Shown here: one piece after another, positions 47,201 through 57,868 of the stretch
Layout of the letters: the number at the start of each line of letters is the position of its first letter
How positions within the stretch are numbered: the stretch's first letter is position 1
Assembly: GCA_025504975.1 (NCBI GenBank)
Contig: JANUWI010000009.1
Coordinates: 496,001 to 560,000 of the forward strand
DNA from: Plenodomus lindquistii
Lineage: Eukaryota > Ascomycota > Dothideomycetes > Pleosporales > Leptosphaeriaceae
DNA: 64,000 nt
Direction of reading: 5' to 3'
The notes under the pieces: model-generated
The model's database searches: none
What the model saw: only the letters and a program-made list of their open reading frames with translations
What the model was told of the DNA's origin: nothing
Position numbers and translations under genes: made by a program

Positions 47201-47310
47201 CCACCAAAACACCCACACCATCCTCCTCACCCTCAGAAGCCGGGTCTCTCATGCTCGAAGATCCTGAAGATGAAGACGCAGATCCTGACTGGCTAGTCGA
47301 CGCAACGTAG
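44266..47310 (+). CDS. rad4: DNA repair protein Rad4/XPC
   Basis: Damage-recognition factor of nucleotide excision repair, acting with Rad23. Intronless, 1014 residues. Order: basic and acidic disordered start with a likely nuclear signal (RPRKKRR), the transglutaminase-like domain (about 200-540, with DKKRRLDIHKMYLMCLLYHV and AHQRWVPIDTHS), BHD1 (about 548-590, HPVYVLERHLKHNEVIHP), BHD2 (about 590-640, SNVHIVRTADKWYRMGR) and BHD3 (about 650-740, FQTELYVPPPVIRGRVPRN, MCPPGGTHI). After residue 800 a Gly/Asp-rich tail carries six GG(G/F)F-centred repeats (see findings). The ATG at 44266 (gtaATGGCC) fits. Confidence 0.95.
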   Translation: MAGARGRLHKATESATPRRSARRTRSSQQDESIPDVFQEMLHEAQVAEAEADADDRPRKKRRTALSRTSKSPVPVAGPVKPSIQKNALPLPTRPVVATTIRDRIPLHAQPQPRATAVPTPAVEAPTNPRVRQTIEDPDESDDDSDMEWENALDDGEDSEDADEAKETAPQIGDINITIRGKKPEETTVKRKIRRRAITSIDKKRRLDIHKMYLMCLLYHVHRRNTWCNDRRVQSTLRKIVSPSILANLVPNPELTQYSASKRFVDGMNELKLLWTKRFKITAQGMYKPRWADADADVRPFSDFDDLDDPMDKDDFRTAAMTLRGSQDVGTQLFCALLRGIGIEVRLVCSLQPLPFASAAERATPQKSTASKNTIVVDPYNKPAQTTPTRPKAKKLSRMERVMGERHTVLHKSGVAPKQQKAYHAPYPVYWVEAFNAAHQRWVPIDTHSTFTVNSPEKLEPPLVHTQNSLTYAIAFDEDYTAKDVTRRYAKAYSAKTRKFRVESTPGGEKWWNRVMKFFQRSTTLDRDQIEDATLARKVAAEGMPKNVQDFKGHPVYVLERHLKHNEVIHPLEPVGKVNCGTGMNPKMEPIYRRSNVHIVRTADKWYRMGRDVKGGEQPLKHAKPKKTRPGSLGPDADGDAEIDQEGAGLYAEFQTELYVPPPVIRGRVPRNVYGNLDLYVPSMCPPGGTHIRHKLASKAARILGIDAADAVTGFSFKGRHGTAIIQGVVVAAEYADAVVAVIEGMEYAVEEAEAAAKTAESLRLWRRFLIGLRIVQRVNDIVIDGEKGPRLDVQDEIGKEDRDLAAQEMAGGFFPDDRDDGGVEERRHEPPASGYGGGGGFMTDDVDGGGGFIPDDEGDGGGGFVREPERQRATPGMIREYSFESAILDSQTLRPRRRSSFGEVYSSADEGEGGGFLPGDYVDDDDDEIKAPHYEGTDNQIEGEAEEGGGFVPEHSSEKEDEASATRQPTVGTEDIDMTTKTPTPSSSPSEAGSLMLEDPEDEDADPDWLVDAT

Positions 47311-47370
47311 CACGATGCTGTCATAATATCAGATTTCCAACATATATCAAAAATATCATGGGGATATCCA

Positions 47371-48933
47371 CTACTTCTTCCCCGCCAACAAATCATCCAA
47401 CCCCTCAATGCCTCCCTCATAAGGCCCCAAATCATACTCCTTGGGATACCTTGTCAAAATATCCCTCAACTCACCCACATGCCTCCGTTGCTCGTGCGAC
47501 AACTCCTCCCACACGCCCTCAAACACATTCTTCAAGCTCGGTTTCTGCAACTTCTCCGCATCTTCAAACGCCTTGAGGACTTCCTTTCTCGTCGCACTAC
47601 GTAGACTCTTTTCTTCTTCCTCTGACCACAAGGACCGGGATTCAAGCCATTTGCGCAACCGTGTGACGGGGTTATCGCGGCGTTTCCAGTCCTCGACTTC
47701 GACGCGCTGGCGGTAGGCGAAGGAGTCGTCGGATGTGGAGTGGTGGCCTACGCGGTATGCCATCATTTCAATGAGAACAGGGCGACCCCCATCTTCGAGC
47801 GCGAGACGGCGGGCTTGCGCTGTGGCGCGGCGGACGGCGAAGATGTCGTTGCCGTCTACGCGGAGAGTAGCGATACCGTAGCCTGCGCCGCGGGAGGCGA
47901 TGCCGTCACCGCGGTATTGGTCGGATGTTGGTGTTGAGATTGCGTAGCCGTTGTTGCGGCAGATGAAGATTACTGGGACTTGTCTTGTGGCTGCAATGTT
48001 GAGGGCGCCGTGAAAGTCTCCTTCACTTGCTGCACCTTCCCCGAAGAAACACACTGCTACTCTCTTGGGCTCGTTGGGGTTTTGCAGGTTCTGCATCTTG
48101 AGTGCGTAGGCGGCACCCGCGGCGTGGGGGATCTGTGTAGCTAGGGTGGAAGAGATGAAGTGGATGTTGTGTTCCTTGGAGCCGTAGTGGACGGGCATGT
48201 TGCGGCCAAGACCGTTGTCTTGGGCGTTGGAGAATAGCTGATTCATGAAGGAAGAGAGGGTGAAGCCACGTTGGAGGTAGACGCCTGTTTCGCGGTATTG
48301 ACAGAAGATTACGTCGGCCGGGGAGAGGGCGCTGGCTGTGCCGATTGCTATGCCTTCCTCGCCGGCGGAGACCTGTTGTATGCATGGTCAGTGATGTACT
48401 GGAGGATGCAAAGGATTACGACGGGTAGTAGTTACCATGTAGAAGCTCAGTCGGCCTTGTCTCTGGGCTTCAAACATGATGAGGTCCATGATGCCCACTG
48501 TTGATTGTTAGTTGACTCCCAAGTAGCGTTGTAAGTAGACTGACATGTGACCATGTTTTTGTAGAAGCCCAACGCCTCCTCATCCGTCGTTTCAACGCCA
48601 ACATGCTTGTCTATTATATCTCCATACTGGTTCATCACACGATACGTCGGTATAGCCTTGAGCTGCGACGGTTGTATGAAATCCATTGTAGTCGTGAACT
48701 CGCTGTTCAGGGCTCCGGGGAACAAGACTCTGCACACAGACTGTCAGCCTTTGAGCCCTCGTATGATTCTTTGGAGCTTCAAAAACTCACTTCTCAGCAT
48801 TTGCAGTCGAAGCAACCCCCCGGCACCGCTGCCATGCTGGTGTCTTGACTGTTGTCCTGGCGCCACTGAGCCATGTCTGCGACCCAGCGACCCTCTGCAA
48901 CCGCAGTCTCCGTGAAGCATAGCGAAACGACAT
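47371..48933 (-). CDS. Branched-chain 2-oxoacid dehydrogenase E1 alpha subunit, mitochondrial
   Basis: Thiamine-diphosphate subunit of the complex that oxidatively decarboxylates the keto acids of Leu, Ile and Val. Exons 48933-48791, 48729-48545, 48497-48436 and 48372-47371 give 463 residues; introns are 61, 47 and 63 nt. The first 40 residues (MSFRYASRRLRLQRVAGSQ) are a presequence. Family blocks are all present: IMDLIMFEAQRQGRLSFYM and SAGEEG, PVHYGSKEHN, the ThDP/Mg motif from GEGAASEGD to CRNNGYAIST, and the phosphorylation loop GHHSTSDDS whose Ser is the kinase site in animals. The frame across each junction matches known orthologues. It shares a 224-bp divergent promoter with COQ5. Confidence 0.95.
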
Positions 48934-49157
48934 GGTGTGCTTTTGTGTCTACATTGTTCAGGAAACGGGGCCCGCCTTCTTTTTGACAGGAATCCGGGGC
49001 AGCGAGCCTGGGGTTTCGGTAGTCGGTTTGCTTCGGCTTGAGCGTCTGACATGGGGAAACAAGGGCTAAGGCAGCCACCGCCCACTAGTTCGGTGTGGCG
49101 CATGTCCTTTGATCGCGCTTCGGTCAAACGACGACGACAAGCACACCACACCACAAC
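48934..49157. promoter_or_regulatory. Bidirectional promoter, BCKDH E1-alpha / COQ5
   Basis: Only 224 bases separate the two start codons, so both mitochondrial genes must be driven from here. There is no TATA box; the right part is rich in CACAACA. Coregulation is inferred from the layout. Confidence 0.6.
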
Positions 49158-50185
49158 ATGCAGACTTCACGATCGAGAATAGGCAGGCAACTACTGGCGG
49201 GGAGCAGGAGGGGGAATGTAGGCGGCTACAGGTGTTTTGGGTGCACGCCAGGACAGGCACAGCAACAGACGCCACCCCCGAAGTCTCCGCAAGATGCGCC
49301 TTCAACGACGCATTTTGGCTTTGAGACGATTGCGGAGGCATTGAAGGAGCAGCGAGGTATGGAATCACCCCAATTGCCCTATGAGACATGTAATCAATAC
49401 TAACTGTCCTATCAACAGTCGGCGCAGTCTTCTCCTCGGTCGCCTCGTCCTACGACTCAATGAACGACTTCATGTCCCTGGGCATCCACCGCCTGTGGAA
49501 GGACCACTTCGTCCGCAACCTGAACCCCGGTCGCAACCCCCTGACCAACCCCGCCTCATCCTCATCCCCCAACACCCCACAAGGCTGGAATATCCTCGAT
49601 ATCGCCGGCGGCACAGGCGACATCGCCTTCCGCATGCTCGACCACGCCTCCACCATAAACAACGACGCCCACACCACCGTCACCGTCGCAGACATCAACC
49701 CGGATATGCTCGCCGAGGGCAAAAAGCGCTCTCTCCAAACACCCTACGCACGATCCCCACGATTAAAGTTCGTAGAAGCGAATGCCGAAAAGCTGGACAT
49801 GATCCCAGACTCCAGCGTCGATCTCTACACCGTCGCCTTTGGAATCCGCAACTTCACACACAAGGATGTCGCGCTGAAGGAAGCCTACCGCGTCCTGAAG
49901 CCTGGCGGTGTCTTCGCCTGCCTTGAGTTCAGTAAAGTGAACAATCCGCTCTTCGACGCTGTATATCAGCGATGGAGTTTTGCAGCGATTCCGCTGATTG
50001 GCCAGATTGTGGCGGGCGATCGCGATAGCTATCAGTATCTTGTGGAGAGCATCGCGAGGTTTCCAAGCCAGGAGGAGTTCAGTGGGATGATTCGGGATGC
50101 AGGGTTTTTGGTGCCGGGGAAGGGGTGGGAGGACTTGACAGGGGGCATTGCGGCGGTGCATAAGGGTGTTAAGCCGCTGAAGTGA
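49158..50185 (+). CDS. COQ5: 2-methoxy-6-polyprenyl-1,4-benzoquinol methylase (COQ5)
   Basis: SAM-dependent C-methyltransferase of ubiquinone biosynthesis, in the mitochondrial matrix. Exons 49158-49356 and 49419-50185 (62-nt intron, ACTAAC branch) give 321 residues. An Arg-rich presequence (MQTSRSRIGRQLLAGSRRG) precedes VFSSVASSYDSMNDFMSLG, the SAM motif LDIAGGTGDIAFRML, the family signature YTVAFGIRNFT and RVLKPGGVFACLEFS, and the usual C-terminal GGIAAVHKGVKP. Length and motifs match the UbiE/COQ5 family. Confidence 0.95.
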
Positions 50186-50334
50186 TGAGAAAGCATAGAT
50201 CATGGCCGACGACGATGATTAGAGTGTAGGACTATGTATTGTATATAATCCCGTTACGAACGATACCTTCCATAAAATTCCCTTCAAAGCATCACAGTCC
50301 ATACTACCCACGCCAAAAGTGCTTACCCCCCTCC

Positions 50335-51711
50335 TCACCAATCCGTCCGTTTACTATAATAAAAATTACTAAACACCTTCGTCAAAAGATGTTCCCCATA
50401 CGTCCCCTTCCCATACTTTCCCTCCTTACCCCCCATCCTCTGCACCACCTTCCCCAACGGCCCAACCTCCACCTCAAACCCCGGCTCATAAAAAAACGGC
50501 ACACTAATCCTACTGCGCCCATCCCTGCCCCCCGTATGAATAACCCGATGCAGCGTACTCTTCCACAACCCATTCGTCCACCGCTCAATCATATCGCCAA
50601 TGTTTACGACGAATGCGCCGGGGATGGGATCTGCGTTGAGCCAGGTGGAGTCTTTGAGTTGGACTTGGAGGGCTGAGGGCGTGGGGTCCGCGAGGAGGAG
50701 CGTGATGCAGCCGTAATCTGTATGGGCACCGCAGGAGAATTGTTCGATTTTTGCTTGTTCTTGCTCGGTGGTAGACGATGTGGTTGCCAGTGGTGGTGGA
50801 GAAGGAGGAGTAGGAAAAGAAGAAGGCGTCAGAGGCGGATAATTAATCGCCCTCATGACCCAAAAGCTCTCCTTGCACTTTCTCACGAAAATCTCCTCGT
50901 CTTCTGCATCTTCGCTTGCGCTGGATTCTCCTCCTTCTCGAGCACCAAGACCCAATGCCACGCCCATTGCCCACACCACCGCTTCCCCCACCCTCTTCAC
51001 ATCTTCCACATACTCTTCATACACCTTTCTCATCTCCACCGGCCGTTCGGGCCACAAATTCACTCCCTGCAGCGCCTTCACCTTGCCCCCTTCCAACACC
51101 TCTTTCTTACCCTCAGGCCACGCAGCGTACCAGTCAATCGCTTCCTGCATATCTTGCAGTCCATCGCTTACATTCTCGCCCACGGCCTGGTAGCCCCGTG
51201 CTGAGTCTCCGCCCTCGAGTCCGAGAGCGTCGTACCGCTTAATACGCATTTTTTCATCCAGGGGTAGGGCGAAGAAGGTGCGTGCGAGGTCGATGATGGT
51301 GTTGAGGGTGGATATGGGGATCCCGTGGCCGGTTAGGTAGAAGAAGCCGTAGTCTATGCATGCGGAGTTTAGGGCTGCGGCCGTGGCTTGTCGGGATTCG
51401 GGTGTTGAGGTGCGGGAGAGGAAGGGAGAGATGTCGATTATTGGGAGGCTGGTTGGCTGGGGTGGTGAGGCTGATGTATGATCTCGGGCTGTGGGACTAG
51501 GCGTGGGGGTGTGTTTGGCCTGGGGGATATGTGCGTTGTCTGTATGGTTGTCTTGTGGGATACCTGGCGGCAGTTCTTGTGTTGCGGTCACGCTTTCCAT
51601 CTCTTTCAATTTTGATTGTTTTTGTTCTTGTGGAGACGGTGCTGGAAGGATTCGATTGCTTCTTTGATTTCTGGCCAAGGAGTATTCCCTTAAACTATCG
51701 AATAGTGCCAA
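50335..51711 (-). CDS. 2-oxoglutarate/Fe(II)-dependent oxygenase, isopenicillin-N-synthase-like
   Basis: Intronless, up to 458 residues. The N-terminal DIOX_N domain starts at PIIDISPFLS and includes ACIDYGFFYLTGHGIP. The catalytic jelly roll has the Fe ligands His and Asp in GAHTDYG, a third His in TLHRVIH, and the 2OG-binding Arg in SRISVPFFYEP. The substrate is unknown; related fungal proteins act on diverse small molecules. The start is ambiguous: a second in-frame ATG at 51600 (MESVTATQ) would remove 37 residues, and the first 90 residues are Pro/Thr-rich and look disordered. A Pro-rich insertion (about 300-325) lies in the core. The 3' end lies 149 bases from COQ5's, convergent. Confidence 0.9.
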   Translation of the reverse strand: MALFDSLREYSLARNQRSNRILPAPSPQEQKQSKLKEMESVTATQELPPGIPQDNHTDNAHIPQAKHTPTPSPTARDHTSASPPQPTSLPIIDISPFLSRTSTPESRQATAAALNSACIDYGFFYLTGHGIPISTLNTIIDLARTFFALPLDEKMRIKRYDALGLEGGDSARGYQAVGENVSDGLQDMQEAIDWYAAWPEGKKEVLEGGKVKALQGVNLWPERPVEMRKVYEEYVEDVKRVGEAVVWAMGVALGLGAREGGESSASEDAEDEEIFVRKCKESFWVMRAINYPPLTPSSFPTPPSPPPLATTSSTTEQEQAKIEQFSCGAHTDYGCITLLLADPTPSALQVQLKDSTWLNADPIPGAFVVNIGDMIERWTNGLWKSTLHRVIHTGGRDGRSRISVPFFYEPGFEVEVGPLGKVVQRMGGKEGKYGKGTYGEHLLTKVFSNFYYSKRTDW

Positions 51712-52102
51712 TTTTGTCTAGTGCAGGGCAAATTCAGCGCATTCAAAGTTCACGATAGTCCAGGATGTGTAGTCATCACATAGACGGAAGAGTAGAGCGA
51801 TAAAGAAGCCGGGGATTTGCAGGGGTATGTGGACGGTAATACTTCTTTAGGACTAGGTTCGGCTATTCAAGGACCCTCGTCATGTTTGTTGTTTGAAAGT
51901 GCATAGTCGAAGCAATTAGATCAGGCAGGTAACGCATGAGATGTACTTTTTGTAATGCAAAGAAGATCGTGGTATATTCATCATTTGTCCCATGTCTATG
52001 TATGCCATTGCTTTTATAGTATCCTGTGATATGAATGGCGACCAGTTCAAATTATTACTGCACCAGTGAAGCCAGTCCAGGGTTGACCAAAATATATCCC
52101 TT
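51712..52102. other. Intergenic
   Basis: 391 bases between the oxygenase start and the stop codon of the pyrophosphorylase-like gene on the same strand. No gene seen. Confidence 0.45.
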
Positions 52103-53589
52103 TTACATGATGACCTCGTTCGAGACATCCTAGAAGCTGGGTTAGCAAAGTATTCATAAGCAGGCCACGGGCCACTTACCCTCTTCAACTCCTTGTAAGG
52201 AAGGCAGACACAATTCTGTACACGGACCTCATCGGCGACGGCACAGTCCTTGCCCAGAATGGTGATGCTCTGTACCTTGACACCATTTTTGATGATGCTG
52301 GTGCTGTGGCTGGTGGCTGGGGTAGGCGTGCCCTCGACACGCGCCCACGCACCAATCTTGCTGTGCCAGCCAACGATAGTGTAGAGAACGCAAGCATCGT
52401 GCTTGATCTCAGAGTCCTCGAGCACTATAGACTCCTTGACACGTACACCGGCTCCAATGACGACGCGGGGACCAATCGAGACGTTGGGACCGATCTTAGC
52501 AGTGGGATCGATCTGCGCAGATGGGTGAATGTAGACAGGTGGGAGAATGTTGGCAGAGGGCGCGGCGAGCTCTTCGGAGCCAGATTGGAACGCCTTCAGC
52601 AGGTACAAGGCGTTGGCAGGCACGGCGGAGCCAGCAGTCTTGATCTGGCGCCAGAAGTCCTTGGTCTCGAGGACGAAGAATTGCCTGCTGTCTGCGATGT
52701 CTGAGAGGACATCCTGCTCAAGGCGGATGACGGCGTTCTCCTTGTTGTCATCGTCGTCATCTGCTTGGTAGAATGAGGACTCGAGGTTCTCAGAGGAAGG
52801 GTACGACAGCAGTCGGGGGCGCTCGGTGCGTCGTTTGATGGCGCTGCGAATGGCGGGGAAGATGCACTCGGTGTTGAAGAGGTAGACTCCGCAGTTGATG
52901 AGGTTGGAGATGTGTGATTCAGGCTTTTCGACGTAGTGGAGCACGCGCTTGGTGTGCGCATCAGAGACGATGCAACCAAAGTTGGAGGCCGACTCGTTTG
53001 CGACTCTCGTGCCCAGCATGACAGCCTCTGCGTCCTTGTCGTTGTACAGCTTGAGCATCTCCTCAAGTGGGAAGGAAGAGCAGACGTCGGCGTTCAAGAC
53101 GAACAGCTTCTCCGGCTTGCCCTTCAATATCACATCGCGGAAATGGTATAGACCGCCGGCCGTGCCCAAGGCCTGGTATTCGCGCAGGTACTTGACGCTC
53201 AAGTGGGGGAAGTTGGTGGAGACGGTGTTGATGAAGGGCTGGAAGACGGACTCTTCGTAGTAGCCGACGATAAAGACTTCCTTGATCTCGGCGACGCTGG
53301 TGATGGCGCGGAAGCAGTGCTCGATGATGGGGTGGCCGGCGACAGGAAAGAGCGGCTGTTGGGGCGTTAGCGGGGGAGCTGCATGCAGCAATCTATTGTG
53401 TAGCGCACCTTGGGCAGTTCCATGGACAGAGGCCTGAACCGTGTGCCTCTGGAGGGCCCACCGACCTGCCAGTGTTAGCGTGAATTTGCATACAGGTCAC
53501 ATAGCAAGGCTTACCAAAATAACGGCCTTGGTAGAACCACCCGATCCAGACTTGGACCTGACGGCGAGGGATGGCGGTTGGAGACTCAT
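52103..53589 (-). CDS. GDP-mannose pyrophosphorylase A-like subunit
   Basis: Nucleotidyltransferase with a left-handed beta-helix, of the GMPPA branch. In animals GMPPA regulates the catalytic GMPPB subunit in GDP-mannose synthesis; the role in fungi is inferred. Exons 53589-53515, 53465-53409, 53355-52180 and 52129-52103 give 444 residues; introns are 49, 53 and 50 nt. The Rossmann-type domain begins AVILVGGPSRGTRFRPLS (split by the first intron) and continues PLFPVAGHPIIEHC, FVLNADVCSSFP and YVEKPE. Hexapeptide repeats follow (PTAKIGPNVSIGPRVVIGAG). The last exon encodes only DVSNEVIM, the expected end. Read without splicing, the ORF runs past this into an unrelated tail, which is an artefact. 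Confidence 0.92.
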
Positions 53590-54548
53590 TGTGGTGAGTT
53601 TTGGGGGTATATGGTGTGTGGTGAGACGGAGAGGGGCGAGAGCAGGACTGAGAAAGGAGAAAAGGTTGCAGCAGGCGCAATTGCACTTAGTTGTCCCCTT
53701 CGTGATGAATCCAGCCCACCACGTTGGGCGGTGAGGCGCACGGACACCGTCAGGTGCATCAAAACCCTTAGACCTCATCCCTTTCGTCCTACTCTTTCAC
53801 GCACCACCTTGCACATCCAGCACAATCTATGAGGGACCAGCAGTCTTCCAAGAACTGCGATCTGTATACACTCGTTCGTGACTGACCATGGCCGACATCG
53901 CCATGTACAGCGTACAATGTCCTACTAGCTATCCGGCAGCCCTCAAGGACGACTGATGACACAAGGGCGTCGCTACAATCGAGAAAACGAGGTAGATTAT
54001 GCGGAGCTATCAGTCTAGACAGAGTAGTTTGGAACAAGCGTTACGTATGATTCCTTCAGTTGCAAGTCCTTCAATGAACAACGAGCAGGCGAGTAGTGGT
54101 ACACCATGCTGGTTATCACTTCAGTGCCACCTCTGAGAAAGAATGATGCGCGGATCTGTTCCAACAAGATATGGCATCCTGGACGAGCGTGCTGTCCTAC
54201 TCTTCTTCTCGGATCGCGCGAATGAAACCTGCCACCCCTAGGGGATCACAAACATTGAAGATCTCATTCAACACCCTGTCGCCTATAGAACGCGATGTTA
54301 TGGAGTCGATTGACACTCAAGCAGGTGAAGTTTTGACCAAACGCTGCTGGCTTAGGAGACCGCCCTCTAGTCATTAGGAATCCAGTCAGGTGATTTCTTT
54401 CATGCACTATTACTTTCACACATACCTACACGCACGTGCGCTACACCATCACTGCCTAGTCGCATAAAGGGCCATTCGTTATGGACCCTGCTTCCTACCC
54501 TGAACCACCACTGACCAACCCACTCTACCTAAGCATTCGGCTTTATTG
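53590..54548. other. Divergent intergenic region
   Basis: 959 bases between two divergently transcribed genes. Short ORFs only; no RNA gene or repeat recognised. Confidence 0.45.
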
Positions 54549-55667
54549 ATGTCTAATCCGGATTCACAAAAGGAGTTGGTACCACGCCGCCTGATCATCA
54601 ACATCGTCATCTGGTGTCCATCTCTCAACCCAATAGGAGCGGTCGGGCAAATCCGTAGGGCGCGTCTCAACATCTCTGCCGGGTACGCTCAGTGCATCCT
54701 AGCCCTCAAAACCACACTGCGCGCTCCGCTAGCTTTCGCCCACGACAAAGATGGAAACACCATTGAAGATTTCAGCCTGCTCACAAAAAACGACTTCATC
54801 ATAGTTACGACCGACTACTTTGAATCGCCCAAGAACATGTGGACCAAGAATTTGCAAGGCGGCTATCAGGAGACAGCATGGCTTGTAAGTACGCTACCAC
54901 AATATGTCTTTTCTTTCCCGAAACCACCTTTTGCATACTAGCAATTAACTTATCAGCAACTCATCCCGCCCCAACGACGCGACTACATGCAAAGCCTTCG
55001 CTGCCGCTGCTGTCGGGGAAAACATACCAAGCTCATCCTCACATTGCCTATACGAATGGCCCGCTATATGCTGCCATACATCGTCGAGCGACATAAAAAT
55101 CCACCTGATGAACGTCAGTGGGGTATCCAGAGGCAGAAGCTGCGGGACTGCTGGGATCGGAGTGTCGATAATTTCATGGGCATCGTGGGTCTAATTCCGC
55201 CTAAGGGTGACGTCTGGGAATGGGACCCGGTGTTGCTGCCAACGCTTGGTTTGCTGGCTTCTGCGACGGCGGGACAGGCGGAGCTTGCGTGGGATGAGGT
55301 GATGCGGGTGGTTGGAGCTCGGGAGCCGGATGATAGGGTCATCACGATAAAAGATTTGCGTCAGGTACTTGGAGACCTTTATGGAGATAGCGAGATGTAT
55401 GCTCAGGAGGGTGGCGACGAAGAGCAGGAGTTGGATGAGAGTGAGTACGGTGAGGTAGATTTTGGCGAAGTTTTTGACAACGGCGAAGGCGAAGGAGGTC
55501 ACTTTGGACAAAGTCGGAGCGAAGGAAGTACAACGGATGAGAATCAGCAGGTGGAACAGCAGGCACAGGTACAGGAGGAGGATGAGTTTGGCGATCCAAG
55601 TTTGGATGATGTCGACTGGTCTGAGCTCTGGGCCAGATGGCCACAAGGTTCGAATCTGGGAGATTAG
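54549..55667 (+). CDS. Doublecortin/ubiquitin-like fold protein A (unknown function)
   Basis: Exons 54549-54884 and 54957-55667, 348 residues; the 72-nt intron runs from GTAAGT to TATCAG, phase 0. I do not recognise the family by name. Residues about 10-90 look like a beta-grasp domain of the doublecortin type (hydrophobic strand IINIVIW, then ILALKTTLR, AHDKDGNTIEDFSLLTKNDFIIV). A linker with a CRCC motif follows, then a helical block (about 205-270: LLPTLGLLASATAGQAELAWDEVMRVV, ITIKDLRQVLGDLY) and an acidic tail of 80 residues. The second block matches the neighbouring gene at 56878-57868 (GQA.LA, the V..(E/D)(D)(V/L)R pattern, LY). The start ATG at 54549 follows an in-frame TTG. Confidence 0.72.
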
Positions 55668-56877
55668 GAAACGGCCCATCGCATTACAAGTTCCCAAAGG
55701 TAATGATTAAAGAGCAGCGCCATCTCATCATCTCTCCATACAAAGCGCAGGATGTCGATTCTCTCCATACCTTCATACCGTCGTGCGACCCCCAGGGTCT
55801 CTCACCTGCCCACTCACCCCCCAACCCAGCACACCACCTATACAATACTCTTCTCTCCCAATCTTCCCATCAAATGAGACAACCAGCAGTTGGTCGAGAG
55901 GTCAAGAGCGCATTCATCTGTTACGATATCTGTAGGAGTGATCGCACTTCCAGACCGTCCTCCTCCTGGTCGCTCGTTCGATTCCCTAACCGAAAGCCTG
56001 TTTCCCAGCAGCAAAAAAGATGCTGGTATCGCCGGGTTTAGGTCACCACCCCCAACTATATCGTGCGGGGTGGTGCTTTTTTGCTTTTTGTTTTGGCTGC
56101 GTTGCGTGCGCGTGGTGAGAGGGCGGGGATTGAATGTGGAAGAGGTGAAGAAGAGCAGAGAGGGCTTCTTGGTTGTGGAGACCACTCGTCATGTTACCAC
56201 TGTACTACAAACAACAGTTGTGGAGCGAATTCTGACGGCAAACGAACACTGCTTAGTTATAATCCACTCCCTCGATCGCTAGTCTACGGTGACTCCACAC
56301 ACTACCACAATGTCATCAGTCCTCCTTCACCTTTTGTTCAGACCATCTGCAAACGCTCCTCATTAGTTACGTTCCGCTCCAAGACGCTCGGGTTACTGTA
56401 AAGCACCCATGAGACCTATACTACTGATGTTAGAACGGCTGTTGCTGCTGCACCTCGAGAGGTACAAGATAGTGAGTGCCAAGTCTTTGAGAATTTGAGG
56501 AGGCTGGAGGAGAAAAGAGAGAATTCGAAGATGGATGGATATATTTGTTGTGGGAATTGTAGCAGATGAGGAGGACCATGGCGCGGCGGGCGTGAGGAGC
56601 AGAAAGAGGGTCGATTGAGCGGAGATTTAATGAGTACGTGGTGGAGAGGAATAGCGTGAGAGCCATGAATGATTGGAAACAGTGTCATCACTCGAGCATC
56701 GTGGATGTGTGACATTAAGTTTCGAAGTATTCAAGGTCTGGAGAGCTAAATGGTAGGCATCGTGTGATCTTGATGAATCAGAGCGTGATGACGAGGTCTA
56801 GATGCCGTAGCTTCTTTTGAAGCATCCTCCACCAGTCATCTCCAAGATCTCTGCAATATGCGCTCAGCACTCTTCGA
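55668..56877. other. Convergent 3' intergenic region
   Basis: 1.2 kb between the stop codons of the two homologous genes. Short ORFs only. A stretch near 55640-55660 that resembles a tRNA B box is inside the coding end of the left gene and has no matching A box. Confidence 0.45.
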
Positions 56878-57868
56878 TCACGGAGTCAAACCCCCAACCT
56901 TCTTCCCCTTGCCTCTCGCTGCCTTCCTCCTCTCCTTCCCTCCTCCCTTCTTGCCGCCCTTCTTCGTCAACCTCGCTGGTATGATGTCCGCTCGCTCATA
57001 GACAAGTGCCACAGCATCCCTCACATCCTCGTATTTGACCACCATATCTGTATCTTCTCCTTCATCGATCCGCATCTTGATCGCCTCCTCTAGAAACTCT
57101 GCTGCTAAGCGCGCTTGACCGTGCGTGAAACTGCTGAGTACATCAAGCGCGGCGAGGACGGGGGCAGACCAGATGACGGCGTTGGTTTTGAAGCGTGGAG
57201 GAGCGTTGGATGAAGGGATGAAGTGGTCGAACGTGAGATTCCAGCGGTTTTCGATGTTGGCTTCTGCGTCGGGAGGGAGGGCTGATTCTGGGGTCCCTGA
57301 TGCGATTGCAGTTTCGATCATTGAGAGATCGGCGGCAACGGATGGATATGAGCGTGTGATGCGCAGTTTGTTTCGTGTCGTTGGCTTCATGGTGTTGAGG
57401 CTGGTAATATGATCGCATTTTTCGTGGTCGGTAAGGTCCTGTTTGTACGATGCCTGTTAGCACAGATACCTTCCCCATATACACGCCCTACTTCCATATT
57501 CGTCGCTTTCTGTCTACCGTAAACCAGAGCAAGGAACTTACATCCCAGTCTCCCCACCCTCCCTCAACCTCAACGCCAACATCATCCCCTTCCTCCCCGC
57601 AGTACACGACAAACCCCGCCACTGCATCCGGTAACATGACCTCGCTCTTGCTCACAGCGACAAGCACGCGCTGTTCATCCTCCAGTACATCAACACTCGC
57701 AATCGGTCTCGCATCCACGGTGTACAAGGCGGCATACTTGCTATTGACCGCGAGCCGCACGCCCTGCAGAACCTGCTCGATTGTCTGGTAAGGTGAGATG
57801 ACGATCTGGGGAACGGTGAGCTTGGTGGTTGGCACGTAAAGCGATATCGTTTTTGGTGGTTTCGCCAT
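56878..57868 (-). CDS. Doublecortin/ubiquitin-like fold protein B (unknown function)
   Basis: Exons 57868-57542 and 57438-56878, 295 residues. The 103-nt intron (57439-57541; GTAAGT, CTAAC, AAACAG) is phase 0. Residues about 5-85 look like a doublecortin or ubiquitin-like beta-grasp domain: TISLYVP, IEQVLQGVRLAV, AALYTVDARPIASVDVLEDEQRVLVAV. After a linker, a helical block (about 205-270: APVLAALDVLSSFTHGQARLAAEFL, VVKYEDVRDAVALVY) matches the gene at 54549-55667. The end is a Lys/Gly-rich basic tail (KKGGKKGGGKERRK), the opposite charge to the acidic tail of its partner. MAKPPK at 57868 is preferred over an ATG eight codons upstream. Confidence 0.72.

Noticed and set aside
51916..52129. C-terminal extension of the pyrophosphorylase-like protein
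   Set aside because: It comes from reading through a 50-nt intron; splicing gives the expected short end DVSNEVIM.
55640..55662. tRNA B-box-like sequence ggttcgaatct
   Set aside because: It is inside a coding exon and no cloverleaf or A box can be drawn around it.
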